64,000 bases of DNA from Lutraria lutraria. Lineage: Eukaryota; Mollusca; Bivalvia; Venerida; Mactridae. The position numbers and the translations under genes are program-made. How positions within the stretch are numbered: the first letter of the stretch is position 1; each line of letters begins with the position of its first letter. The notes under the pieces were generated by a model that saw only the letters and a list, made by a program, of their open reading frames with translations, was not told the origin of the DNA and made no database searches. Shown here in pieces: positions 28,601 to 43,600 of this stretch. Location of the stretch: contig OZ026842.1 in the NCBI GenBank assembly GCA_964023205.1, positions 12,068,716-12,132,715 on the forward strand, read 5' to 3'.

Positions 28601-31600
28601 CTTACGCAAAGAAAGGGCACTTTAGAAACACTAACATTTATGTTGGGAAGCCGGACAGTAGATGAGAGTAATCTTTCCTGTCGGCTGATATATCACCCAT
28701 CCAACATCTCTGGGACTCGCTTGATAGAGCTGTGCGACAGAGTCAAATACTGACCAGAAATATGCAGGAACTTACCGCTGCGATTCAGCCGGAATGGAAC
28801 AATGATCCTATTATGTCTTATTTGGTCAATTAGGGGGCGATGCTGCGCTCTTGTTATTGCTGTCGGTGGTCATACCAGATATTGACAGAATTTGTGAAAT
28901 AAATGTGACATTTTAAATCACGGGTGACAGACCTAAATTGGATACGATTCGGGTTTTTTTTTGTTAAGTTTTTGTTAAATTTTACTTATAAATGCAACCT
29001 GTTTACGGATGGTTATGTGACATGCATGCATACTATCATTTATTTATGAATAATATTGAATAAACGATTGATACTTATATATATATAACAGTCAAACCTG
29101 TGTACAAAGGTCATCTTTTGGAAAGATAAAATATGGCCTTTACTGACAGGTGACCTTTTTCTGAGGTCATTTTACTTAACAATCAATGACGTTTTTAAAA
29201 GACTGACCTTTATTCACAGAGTGGCATTTATTCGGAGGTGACCGTTAACACTATTTTGGGTGTAATTCAAAAAGAAAATGGGCTTCCTGGTTGAGTGGCT
29301 GATGATTGACCAATCGTAATCGCTTGAATATTAAACTGACCAATCATAATTGCTTGAATATTTAACTGACCAATCATAATCGCTTGAATATTTAACAGAC
29401 CAATCATAATCGCTTGAATATTTAACCGACCAACCACAACCCCCTGAATATTTAACTGACCAATCATAATCGCTTGAATATTTAACTGACCAATCACAAT
29501 CGCTTGAATATTTAACCGACCAACCACAACCCCCTGAATATTTAACTGACCAATCACAATCGCTTGAATATTTAACAGACCAATCATAATCGCTTGAATA
29601 TTTAACCGACCAACCACAACCCCCTGAATATTTAACTGACCAATCATAATCGCTTGAATATTTAACTGACCAATCACAATCGCTTGAATATTTAACCGAC
29701 CAACCACAACCCCCTGAATATTTAACTGACCAATCACAATCGCTTGAATATTTAACCGACCAACCACAACCCCCTGAATATTTAACCGACCAATCATAAT
29801 TGCTTGAATATTTAACCGACCAACCACAACCCCCTGAATATTTAACCGACCAATCATAATTGCTTGAATATTTAACCGACCAACCACAACCCCCTGAATA
29901 TTTAACCGACCAATCATAATTGCTTGAATATTTAACCGACCAATCATAATTGCTTGAATATTTAACCGACCAACCACAACCCCCTGAATATTTAACCGAC
30001 CAATCATAATTGCTTGAATATTTAACCGACCAACCACAACCCCCTGAATATTTAACAGACCAATCATAATTGCTTGAATATTTAACTGACCAATCATAAT
30101 CGCTTGAATATTTAACTGACCAATCACAATCGCTTGAATATTTAACCGACCAACCACAACCCCCTGAATATTTAACCGACCAATCATAATTGCTTGAATA
30201 TTTAACCGACCAACCACAACCCCCTGAATATTTAACCGACCAATCATAATTGCTTGAATATTTAACTGACCAATCATAATCCCTTGAATATTTGACTGAT
30301 CAATCACAATCATTATAGAAAAGTACTAAAAGATCAATCAAAAAAGGATACTCACAGTTATGTTGTTTAACGGACCTTTTTGTGAGGACTTTTTATAGTT
30401 TGATAAATAAATGATTCATACAATTGAATTAATGAATAAAGGACAGAAAATGTTCCCACGTACTGTAAAATTGAACACAGGATAATTTGTAATGAGTGGT
30501 TGAATTCTTTGTAGTGTTGCATTGTAGCCAGGCGCTCCAACTTTGGCAAAGTATGAGAGATAGGTTATAGATGATAGTTCATCTAGGTTACTGTTGGCTA
30601 AATCTTCAGGTCGTAAAACCAAAGGTATTCCGAAATGTTGCCTTGCTAGTTTCATGGCATCTCGACAGTTGTTGACTCTGAAAACAGTGAAATAGATGGA
30701 TCATTATTAAGTAACAAAAACTATGGAATCCGGATAAGGCCACAGTGATCTAGTCCGCACCTTTTTGGCTGGCCTAAGAAAAAAAACGCGATATCTCGTG
30801 TTACGATTCCGCGTTTTTTTTTCTTCAAATAAATACTTCACTGACTTTGATTTATTGCAAAAAAGATGCATCAATTTGAAACTTAAACCTAGCGTCATTT
30901 TTAGGCTTTATGATACGATCATATCAAGGATTTACAGTGTAAATTGGCCAGAAAAAAGACGCGAAATTGCACGTCGTGCATGAATTTTGATGCGGATCAT
31001 AGGTATACGTTCTTCTACATCCACCATATAAGTTTTAAACTAGTCCCCGTTCATTGTTGTAGTGTAACTCTATGTCAATTCAGTCTCCATGAGTACTTTC
31101 AGTACTTTGATTATAACTTAGTTCTTTTGCGTTCGTCGCGAATGTGGGTTGATTGGGACTGAATATCGAACTACAGCATGCCGCAACAAGTGTTTGTATA
31201 ACTAACTTCAGTACATGACGTCAAAACTTTAAAGTGTAACCTCGTATCATTGTATACTTCATAGGAGTTTTATAAATCATGTTTTATTGAATGCTGAGTT
31301 TGCTATTTACGGTATGCACTTAAGAAAACTCCAGGTGTCTCACTTTGTATGGGGGATACTGTATTACATTATACCTCGATACAATAACAATACCATCTTT
31401 ATCCATTGGTCATCAATGACCAGAGGCCAGTGAGATGGTCAGATAGCTTAGGAAGATTGTAAAAAAAGATGTAATTATCGTGGCAGTTGTAAAATGTTTC
31501 ACTCGAGCAGACGCGGTATTGAACTTAATCGGGAAGATAATTTTGTTTAGTTAGCTATTAATTTTGTTTATTTAGCTATTAATTGTGTATTTATAAGATA

Positions 31601-34600
31601 AGAATCTACATTTTACATAAGAAGGTTATGTTGGAGAGAAGTATAGATAACATTAAAAATAACTTTTTGGAGGGGGGGGGGGGGTTCATGAACGCAGATC
31701 GGGCTTTAACCGACACCATCCTTAGCTAAAAAATATTCTGAATGTTATGATAAGGGTGTTTTACTTTTGAAATCGATTTTTACCAACAAATTGATGTTTT
31801 GCCATGTATGGAATTAACGCAAATAAAGCAACAGGAAATACGTAAAGCGGTGAAGATGAATGTCTTCCCTTGCTCATTCAGTCATGTGTTTATATATATT
31901 ATATATATTTATTTATACGTTGCTTAACGGCCCATTCGACAGCTATATGGTCATTTCAGAGCCGCCCTAGAAATAAGGGCTTAAACAAAAAGTCTAAGGT
32001 CGCAGAGGAACACTGGGGAAGGTCGGAAAATCAGAAGGCTTCGTTTGTTTGAACAAATAGGCTACCTCTATGCTGATCGTATAAATGTATCTGAGTGTAA
32101 ATATATTACTCGTGTAAAGCACACAATGATAGAACGAAGAAATGATTTAATTTTGACATAATAATTCAACTGCATGATTAGTTTTGTTTCTAAACATTAC
32201 AAATTAAATTTAGTGAATAATAGTGATCATCACGTTCTTGCAATTTTACTGTTACACCGTTTGGTAAAATTTAAATATGCATTTCGAGGCGTATAAATTT
32301 TATACCGACTGTTAACATACATCTCTTGCCAGATGACTGACTACTCATTGACTGAAATGAATCCATTACATTTTATAAACTTAAAACCGGTTTTACAAGT
32401 TCAGTATGTTTACTAGATGTAATTTTATGCAGGAATGAAAAGTGCGCCCGCTATCTTTTCTAAATGAGCTATATTCATAGTAAATCTGACGGTAGGTTGG
32501 TGTCGAAATGTATGAAATGTTTATATGAACTCGCATTCACTGAACTATCTTGGATGATAACTGAATGAAAATTTAATAATAAAAGTTGCGTGGTATAGAT
32601 AAGTCCACAGCCATGTTGATACATTCATTAAAGAATAAATTTGTCACCTAACACAAAATACAGTGCAGCCTCTCCAGAGCTGTCTTCTTTTGACCAACAA
32701 CCGCCCTTCAACAACAGCATGCATTTTTCCACTGCACGATTTAATTATCGATTTAACCTCACTAGAGCAACAACCTCTCAACAACAACATAATCTTGCTG
32801 CACCTAAAGGGTGTTGTTTTTGAGAGGTTGTACTGTATCTGTGACACACAAGTAACACCATACTTGGACGTCTACAAGATCTTTGATAATACAACATTTT
32901 AATTCATGATTGTGCCTAATCTACGTCTATAAAGAAGATACGATACGACCATTGAGATCTTAATTGAATCTTTATATAGTATCAGAGTAACCATGTTTAA
33001 GATAGATGTTCAATTTACATTGTTGTTTTCGTTGTGGTTGTCGTCGTCGTCATCGTCGTCGTTGATGTTGCTGTTGTTGTTTTATACGAGAAGATACTAT
33101 TTCCATAAAAATAAGAATTAACTATTGCTATCATACAACAGAACAGAACATATTTCTTATTCAGTATGATATACATACATGTTTCTTGTTACAACATAAT
33201 CAAAGATATATTTCACTTAGTGTGTTTTGAGGGATGATAAAAAATTACTGTACTGGGGCAATCGTTGTATTTGCCTCTATTTACCCCGCTGTCTTTTGGT
33301 AGCATATTTATTGACGATAATGACACTAAGCAAATATTTTTAGGAAAAAAATATGTTTCTACTTATGTAATTCACTTGTAATTCATATATGTCCAATAGT
33401 TTCGTTCAATTAAGTAATCATGGTGACGTAAAGGTCCTCGACCTTAGATTTTCAGATGAGTGAAATACTAGTCTGACTATTTGTTTTTGCCTGACTAATG
33501 TTGTTTGTTTAACGAAGCGTGGCTGAGGAAAATAACTAGTTGACGGTCCCATATTTTATGTTTTATTTCATATTTCGATAAAATGAATTACAGTTAAACA
33601 TGAGAGCAAAGACATAATATGATCTTTATTGACAGGTGCCCTTTATTGACAGGTGCCCTTTATTGACAGGTGTCCTTTATTCAGACGTCATTTTGTTCTA
33701 AATTATCAATGAGGGTTTTTAAAAGAATGGCCTTAGTTGACAGGGTGGCCTTTATTCGGGGGTGGCCGCTAACTCTGCAGGTTTGACTATAAATCTAAAC
33801 TTGTGGTTGTGATAGAAAATTAAAATAGTTTCATGTACCTCGTGTGCGTGGTCTTTACAAGAAAGCAACATGTATATAATAATTATGTGGTCGGATAGGT
33901 ATTTCATAAATATGTATCCATGTCACGTCATTTATACCTCATCAAGTGTTTGCACACAAGATTAAATGTGAATTTAACAAAAGTAGTCTGACAGGATTGG
34001 TGAACATAAATCATAAATAATTTTATTGTACATCGAGTGAATATATGATATAAAGTTTAGATCCTTAGATATTTTCACATACCAAATTCTTTGGAAATGC
34101 ATCAAATTATTGAATAAATTATTAACGAAAATGATAATAACAATAATATTTTTTTGTAAATGGATTTGCATGGTTAGACAGCATGAGTGTACACGTGCAT
34201 TATACTCATAAGGACTAAGTGCTCGTCCCACCTCCTTATCCAATCAGTGACAATGCTTTCTTATCCTAACAGAATATAAAACTTCTTAGCTTCGAAAATC
34301 GACCTATTAGGCCTACACAGAGCGCATGTGGAATACTATGACTGTTATAGTGTATATTTGGGTGTTCTTCGTCTAAAGAAAGCTACAGTCGATACTGCTC
34401 CTATCTTATTGTCTTTCTCATTTACGACAAACGCTTACATTATAATTATGCACTCTAACCTATACGTACTGTTTATTTTCATTAGCAGACAAATTTTAGG
34501 GTCCGATAAAGGATTCCAGTTGTTGTCTGATTTCTATCTAAACTACAGAACTGGTTCCCTTTTCAGAGATGGCATTATTACGTTTGTTGTTGTTGTTGTT

Positions 34601-37600
34601 GTTTTTCATGAAAAAGCCCAAAGTAGAGCCCGAATCTCAAAACAATATCTGATGTATATAATGTTACAAGTTGACAAACTGAAAGTAGCCTGTAACCATT
34701 AATCAGAAAGCTTACATTTTTTTCGAAGAATTGTTTACCTAAAACATCTTTTTTTTCCTCAAAATAAAATATACAGAATTTATTTATAATAAATAAAAAA
34801 ATGGGTCTGTCTGAAAGAGAGGTTCTTAAGTAAATTAATAAATGAGTTTGAACGCCCATAAAATGTATAAATAAAGAGAGGTGACTCTCAAATTAACAAA
34901 TAAATGCTTTTTATTTTATCTGTTTCATTTCTCTACAATGAAATATTTGCTGTAATTTCACATTTTTTGCTCATTTAGATACAATGCATCTATATCTCTC
35001 TCGCCTGGTATGTTGTTATCGATTTTGTGACAAACACCAGTTAATGGTGATTAACATACCGACGTGTTTTTTATTGTTCCGTGATGTCGATAAGTTAAGA
35101 ATGCGTGCTTTAATATCGTAATGAAACAAAACACGAAGTTTTCCATTTATATCCACGTTTATGAACGACATAGTTACAACTTCCTGGCGAGCCATATAAT
35201 ATGATTTAAGGTCATATCTCGCCATTACTCCTACAGGACATACGGCATTTACATTGTAGTTAATCGTTCCAGATCAATTTTCTTTCTTATACGACTGAAA
35301 AAGCCTTCAACAAGTAACGATTTTATTAACGTTAGACATGTACATAATTTGAGCGAGTGTTTTAACGTTTGGTGAACATGTCTCTTCTGTTAAAAAAATT
35401 GACAGGGATGATTGGTGGTCTCGTGGTAACACGATGGACTACTGAACGAAAGGTCATGGATTCGATTCACGGCTCCACCATTCGACATTTTAAGGACGCT
35501 TTTCAATGTCCCCATTCAAACTACCGAGCCAAGTAATGTGTCTAGAAAATCACGTGACCATGAAAAGGGAGAGGCGTGTATCTGTGCTTTACACTGGGCT
35601 CGATGATTAGCTTTCTGGACGTTAAAATTGTATTTTACCATTATTTTATCTTTTGTTAAAAAGTCAATGGGGCTTTCAGATCAATTAATGATTTAATGTA
35701 ATTGTGCATTAAAATATTATTTAGTGTGACAATGGTGTAATTCTGAGTATATATAAATGTATGTAGTCAATTGACGGTCACTACCATCTGTACGTCTGAG
35801 TGTCTGTGTCACCATGTGACTTTGCTGAACACCGTCCTCTGGGTGATATCCCTCCCCCGGGCATTATTTGTATGGTCCCATTTGTTGGGTGGATTTTGGG
35901 GGAAGTTTGGGGAGCGGGGAATTTTTCAATTGTTTTACATATTCTTAACTATATCCATGTGTACTAAAAAAGGGTACAGTATATGCTTGAAGACAATAGG
36001 ATTGGTAAATAAATTGTTAAATGCTTACATATATGAAGGCATTTTAAGAGTCCAATGATATACATGTATAACACATTGTATGTAAACTGAATAAATAAAA
36101 GTTATACGGTACCTGTCGAGTGGATTTAACTGCTTCCAGTCAGGGCTCAAACCTCGCTTACAGAACTCTAACAAGGCACTGAAATAGAGCGCGAAATACA
36201 AATGTACATGTGTATTGATAAAATATTAAATGAGGATTTATGTTCTATGTTGATTAAGATATTACCATTTTATTAGCATTATCTTTGGAAGGTGATTTCT
36301 TTAAATCACCTCTCTATGTCATCACATTGAAGAGCGTTCGTCGACATAATAACAGCATAGAAAACAGTACTACGTATATATGTATACATTTCAGCCTTTG
36401 CAGTTTTGGATTATCCTATGTATGGATCTGATTTACTGACAATTTAAATCCAAACTGTGTATGACATTTTTTTCATGTGTTTTTTTTTGTAATTTCTTGC
36501 ATACGTTTGCAAAATATCATAATCAAAGCGTATACTACACTATGTGAAAATAATGTCTCATATTACTACTTACTGTAAAGCTATCCCAGAATTCCAGTCT
36601 GACGTCAGATTGGTCACATGACAGTCCGGTATGACAGCCTGAAGCCAGGCTAATAACCAACTTCTGTTCTGAAAATTTGACAATCCTATCTGGTACCGTA
36701 ATACAAGTTGCCATAGCAACGCTAAGATGAGTTTTGTGTTACCGTCTGTTATGTGACTGCTATCTGAAATATATAATTAAATCAGTTAGAATCGGCCTCA
36801 CGACAGCGTGATATTATGATAAGGACGAATATAATTATGAATACGATGATGAAAATGATGGTGCTAATGGTTGTGATGATGAATTTAGTGATGTTGGTTG
36901 TTGTTGTGATGATGGTGGTGATGATGATGAATTAAGTGATGATGGTCGTTGTTTTGATGATGGTGATGGTAGTGATGATGATGACGGTACAATAAATGCA
37001 TAATTATAAGTTTCAAAGTCATTAAATTGGTTAGATCTTGAATGAACGAACGAACGAACGAAAAAGAACGAATGAATGAATTGAGAATGAATGTAACTTT
37101 AGTGTCATACAATCCACCCGAGTGACTGCATCACCTAAATACCTAGATATTTGTCATACTATGAGTAATGTTGTTTATTTAATGTTTCGTATAATATTTC
37201 AACGGTTATTGCTATACAATATACACTGTACACTACAATTTCTGTATTTGGGTGACACTGGGCCAACCATAAACAAATCTTGGTTTGTAGTTACCTACAA
37301 AAATCCCTCGACCTTGATATCTTACAGTGATTTTGACTTCAAGACATGTTTTATTTCTGCTTTACATTTTCAGCGTAACCACATGACGTTGACAAAAATG
37401 TGCGCGTTCCTACCCCTTGATAAAAGTTTGGGTCCCGTAATTACAAAACCAACATTTTGTAAAGTGTCGTTCTGCTGTTTTCCAGTTACTGTTACTGTTA
37501 TCCGGAATGATCACATCAAAACATACTTTTTTTATTTTGTTTAATAAGAAATTGTTTATAATTCTGTTTCAGTGGGTTTAACATCGTTTTTCAAAGATAT

Positions 37601-40600
37601 TGCAGTTACAAACTGCGAGCTAACCAGTTTCCTTAGACTACACTGTACACTACACTTTTCCAAATATGGAGGAAATTCGACATTTTTATCATATTTTCAT
37701 AGAAGGGTATATGACCTGCTGCGACTGGTTTTCGAACCTGGATCTCCGGGTACCAAGTCCAGCACTTTAACCATTGGACCAAGGTCGCCGCTCATACATT
37801 TATATGAGTATTCTCTCAAGTCTATATAACGTAGGCTCGCCTCCTCGTTAAGGTCGCTACCGAACATGTCTCTTTATGTGAGACTGTAGGCAGTACGGAG
37901 AAGTCAAGTACTGGTTCTACCCAAGAACGATGATTAGATGAACTAACTGTCCGCCTCATATGACTCTGGCTGTTGAATAGGGGCATAAAACACAAATAAA
38001 CAAAACTACCATGTAGTACACGTATTTGTCCGAAGAAAACAGAAATACCAACTTATTGCTATAGCACGATTAGATTTGTTTGTTCAAAATATCTAACTAA
38101 CACGTAGTCTCAAGCCTTGCCGCTGACCAGTGATTGGATAAGTTAGAATTTATTTGCTTCTGAAACAATTTGACGTTTCCGTATTTGGAATATACGCATT
38201 GATAAATATTAAACTACGTGTCCACTCCAAACCCAAGAGCCCATAGAACAAAATCACAAGACCTCATTTCTCAGTTTACTCGAAAAATACATTGAGACAT
38301 CGGGGTAACTTTGTACCCGTTTTTTTTACAAGTCTGTTTTATATTGCAACACCCCTTATCGTGATACATGTGTTATTCTATAATTGTTCGATGGTTTCTG
38401 CCATCGGGTTGTGTTTATTTTGCTAATTGTTTTGTAGACGACAGTCGCAATCGACAAGGTCATCTTCAGTTCGGTTTAAAGTAACATTTAATGACAAGGC
38501 ATGGGTACTAACATCTTTCGACCTCGAAGTATAAGTAATTTCGTCATCTGGAAGTTAAGCACATTTAACGACTAGGTTTAAGTACGTAAAACAGAAATTA
38601 TTACTGTCCTAGGGCGATTTCACCTCGTTTAATTTATAACGAAACTAGTCCAGTTGTAAAATGTCTTCAATTCCCATGTCTTGACCTTGTAAAATTGTAA
38701 ATCTATACTATACAATCGTGGGTGTCCATGTGTTCGTTGTCTTTATATACATTGTATGTATAGATATACTGCCCACTACAGTTTCTTCGTGCTTAAATGA
38801 AAACACAAAGTTGAGGCCATGTTGAAGGTTCATAAACTCGTGGTACGGTCGGAAACAATAACTCAAAAAAATAAAATAAATATAACCGAAAATTATTTAG
38901 TATCAAGTAACTTTTGTATTGGGCCAGAAAAAAATACTCGACAAATCCTATTTTTTGGCACTAACCGAAAAAATTCTAACAAAAAGCAAACTCTTTGACG
39001 ACGAATCACGTTGAAAAACATTGATATAGCGTGATCAGCGACCGTGTGTATCCGGCGATCCTTACCTACCTATCCAAACTTGAGTATTCTTTCTAGCTTA
39101 ATCAGCTAACGCATCTTGTATTTCGTCTCTATCCTAAATGATTTTGATTTTTTAGCCAAAACTGTACTTACTAGTATTTTATGATTCGATATACTGTCAA
39201 ACAAAGGCCACTCTTGGGAAAGACGAAATAATACGTTTGTATGCAGATGACCTCTATTCGGAGGTCTGACTACATGCACGTACGACATTTGTGATTTTCA
39301 TGTTTTTAATAGAGATGGCTGGTAAACGGATATATCGGTAACAAACACAAAAAAAACTCATTGTAAATTTAGTAAAATTCAATTTCCTACTTTCGTTGTA
39401 CTGTTTGCTTAACAAACATGCTGAAACAATCTTATAGCCATTGGTGTTGAACGGGAAATTAAATTTTAACTGTAATTGATCATTGCCACTTAAATCAAAG
39501 TTTTACATACAAACCGGGATGAGACAGAACATGTAAATGTCAAATTTCTGGATCACATCAAACACGAACAACAACTAATTGTCATAAAATGTTGTCAATA
39601 ACCACTGTGGCGTAAAAGCAACATTACGGGTGACGCCCCAATGGTTTGATTTCACACTGATATAGATATATTGACGTGTAAGCATTGTAATTATATTGAG
39701 ATACAATAAAGATAAAAACTTACAGTACCATAGATTGTTCAGATTTAAATGTGTCACACGATGACATATTTGTCAAATTGAATAATGTCTCAACTTCGAG
39801 CTGTAGGCCCTACTTTAGTCAATGGAATACAGTGTAGGCCCCTTATATACAGTGAAACACCACATAGCGACCGCTTCAATATTACGACAATCACCGTTAA
39901 GTACCGTTACACGCCTCGCCCTTTTTCCTGTGATTTCATGACACAGTACTTGAATCGGCCGTTGGGATGGGGACACTGAAAAAGCGTCCCTGAGAAATTC
40001 TGAAATTCAAACCACGACCTTTCGTTCAGTAGTCCAATTCGTCACAACAAGACCACCAATATTACCCAACTTATATATCGAACATTTAAATTAACTAAGG
40101 GAAGGGAAAACGGCTTAAGACTGCAGCGGATCGAACTGTAAGTCACTGTCACTTTTTCCGTACAAAATTATTAGTGACTAAGTGTATAATGTTGTAAATC
40201 GCTTACCACACTACTGAAAGTTTCTTAGGTGATTTGGTATGTTTACAAAAAAGCAAATACCAATGTCATATGAAAAAATTGTTTTTTATTTGTAATATTC
40301 GAACCATAACTATGCCAACTATATTAAAATCGAGACCAAATTTCATTTACCGTTAAAAGGTATCATCCACGACAAATATTGCCATTTAATGTACTAATTT
40401 AAACAATATAACTGTCCCGTACTATTATTCATTACCAAATTCTTTACCGTTTTGTTACTATTATTAAATTCACGCATGATTTGTGTACATTTGATAAAAG
40501 AAAAATATAACGATCCATTTTGTTAACAGTTGGTCATTTAATACATTTAAACTTTTGTCAACCGCCATTTGAACTTGGCACATACGTTAAATTCAACTAA

Positions 40601-43600
40601 ATTGCGTATAAAAGTGCAATATTTCTACATTCTTTTAGGACATATCATATGTTCATTCAACTCTGGTATCTATCACTGATTTGAACTAAGTGACATATAT
40701 GTGCATAACGGTGTAGAACTCAGTGAATGGTGGCGAATAAATACGATTAATTGCGCGCGCATCATTGTTCTAACCCAAAACTGTTGAACGAAAGTAGAAA
40801 TTCTAAACAATACACTGAAATAAGTAAGATATCAATTGCTTGAACCCAGTGAGTAAGAGGCTATTGCTGACATCAAACTTCCACAGCACAAGTATCAACA
40901 GAGAACAAGATTCTGTAGATAAAGAAAACGAGTCGTTGTCGCCAATGCATACTACAAAATGGTATTCGTGGTCAATTCAAATTGTTACATGATGTACATT
41001 TTTAAACGTTTTTAGTAATTGCAACACTCAGTGCGCATAAACGTTTAGCATCAGCAGCCGTAGTGAATATATACACAGATGTGCATCTTTGGGCTCATCG
41101 ACTTCTCAGCATCACAATGACACGCCAATGTATATATAAATATGTATGTGTTACTTTACGACAAATTAGTCACATTGGCTCGACATTTTTTTCTCATATT
41201 TCAAAGTCTAAGTAATGTCCCAGCGCATCACAAACCGAGAATGAAACGTTAACATATTTATCCTGATAGATCAAAAACATCAACAAAACACAGACTCGTC
41301 CAAAGTAAACTGCGACAGAAAAATATAATTAAGAGTGGAAAGAAGACTGACAAAACACAAACAAAGTTTTTATGTAAGGCAAGATAAAAGAATAATTAAG
41401 CCAGTGAATATACATACAAGGCAGAAACACATTTTCCGGCATGTAGGCCGGATGACGAAACTTTTGTCTTATCGGAACTGCCTGTATTTCCCAGCATGCA
41501 AAATATGTAAAAACATGCCCCGTTCAGAATACGATTATACGAAGCAGTTTTACGACTGAGTGTTTAAATTTACTAATTAGATAAATTACACAGACACGTT
41601 AAGGAAATGGAACACATATGATGGATGTTTTCTAAAATGACAATTCTGTGAATGATGTGTCTTGTCTTACGCCTGTTTTCAACAACAACTATTACATGTA
41701 TTTACACCTTAAGATAGTTTTCATGGATTTTGTACCCAATACTAAACCTGTTCGTTACATAGAACTGTCAGCCTCTCCACAGGAATGATCAATGGCTGAC
41801 TGAGTTTGTGTTTATTTGTTGTTTAACTGAACATTTGACAGCTCTGGTAAATTCAGAGCCGCCACAGAGAGATAGGGAGAGAAGATACCGGAGGATCAGG
41901 CATTTATCATCATCTAAAACAAGTACTGAACCCAAGGGTTCGAACTCAGGAACCGAAGGCCCGCAGACTTAGCGCACCGCATTTTGAGCTAAACAGCCCG
42001 GATATAAAACATTGAGACACAATTTGTGGGGAGAATAATACCTTTATAGGCATTTATGTGCAAAGGACAGCTGTCCACAATGATCACATGTTAGAATAAC
42101 CAATAGTATTATTTCCGACTTCGCATTGAAAGGCTCAGCAATAAAATACTGACCACGGTATGGTTCCCTTAAGTTGTTTGTGTTCATTGGATTGTCCTTA
42201 TTTCAAGTTTTACAGAACACACTAAATCCTATATCATCTTCTCGCCTGTATCTTTTAATAAATATTTTTTGTGGTATATAAGTATCTACCTCCCTGTATA
42301 TATTTAATAAAGTATCATATTATACGAATTTTCACGACCTTCAATAAAAGAAGCGAGTCATGCATGTCTTAAGTTAAGTAGATGTGAGAATTCAAATTAG
42401 GTGGAAGATTATATCAATTTCTATGAAACATTCTTTCTACACTCGAACAATACGGTACGTTTTAAATGAATGCTTATTTCTGGATATAGAGAGTCTTGCT
42501 TCATAGCTAGGGTATCATTTTACAAACACGAGGAGTCAAGAGATTTAAGTTATATAAGAAAGTTTTATGCCCATTTTCAACAATCAGAGTCATATGAGGC
42601 GGACAGTTCACCTAAGCATCATTCCTGGGAAGAACCAGTACTATACTTCCATCCTCTGTAAGCAAATGCATACTTTCTCACATAAAGAGACATTACATGG
42701 TCAGTAGCGGGGCTCGAACCCACAAAACTCTATCAGTTAGAGGTTGCAGTGATTTGAAGTCAGCAACCTTAACCACTCGACCACGGAGGCGGGTCTCCCG
42801 AATCTTTGTCTCACAATATTGTTAAAACAAACTTCAAACGACAGCCCTGTAAACAAACGCCATCCATTAAAGACAGAGGTTAAACAATCGCCACCATTAC
42901 ACACAAACAACGGTAACTCGTTTTGTTCGATCGAATATTTTGGTCAATGTGCGTGTAAAAGTGACAGCGGTTCGCATCAAGACATTTTACATAGGCGACC
43001 ATTTACTCATGTTAGACTGTTCTGTAAATAATTATCATTCAACGCAGTTTTAGTCTTTATAAAACAACACAGAAAGTTTACAAACATACATATCTAAAAC
43101 ACTTGCTGTTTTTATAATAAGATAATTGACAACGTGCTATGATTGAAAGTGATGCGGTTACAGTTTTTGCTTTTGATCACTGAGCCAAACTTACATTATA
43201 GAAGGTCGCTGAATTGAATGTATTGCATGCGTATAGAAATAATCGTACTATAAACTACATCTACCCAAAGATCAAAGACGAAATATGAACGTAGATAATG
43301 AATTTTGATGCAGTTCGCGAATTTTACTGAGTTTTGAAAACTGAGCGTTGGTTAAGCCTACCATAGCAGTCAATCGCTCGGCGCGCATCAATTTTGATGC
43401 AGACCAAAGTACTACGGTTTCTCTACATCCGCCATGCAATTATTGTTAAACTAGTTCCCGTTCCATGTCACAGTGCAAGTCGATATAAGTTCACCTTTCA
43501 TGACTACTTTCAGTACTGTGATTATATGAAAAACCAATAATAAATCATAAACTGCATACTACAATAAAATAGTGTGTGTGTGTTTTTTTCATTAAAATAG

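Larger units (their letters stand above)
30678..36112. other. Filamin intron between exons 3 and 4
   Basis: Holds a family-C repeat (30970), SINE S3 (31898), MITE B (32659), a GTT/GTC microsatellite (33014), MITE A (33591) and SINE S2 (35409). A 14-G run lies near 31670. No exon signal found. Confidence 0.6.

Noticed and set aside
29310..30305. CRISPR-like array of 30-bp repeats
   Set aside because: Repeats are directly adjacent with no spacers, in an animal intron with no cas genes. It is a minisatellite.
29267..30313. 348-codon repetitive open frame on the minus strand
   Set aside because: It is a by-product of the 30-bp minisatellite, whose period is a multiple of three. No unique sequence, start context or splice support.
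34328..34702. 124-codon open frame on the plus strand
   Set aside because: No recognised domain; includes a GTT microsatellite reading as poly-Val.
35409..35480. tRNA-like gene with CCACCA-like end
   Set aside because: Head of SINE family S2, which recurs with the same body elsewhere in the window.
36885..37112. His-rich open frame
   Set aside because: Product of a GAT/GGT triplet repeat next to filamin exon 2.
37122..37544. 140-codon open frame on the plus strand
   Set aside because: Low-complexity, no family resemblance, antisense within filamin intron 1.
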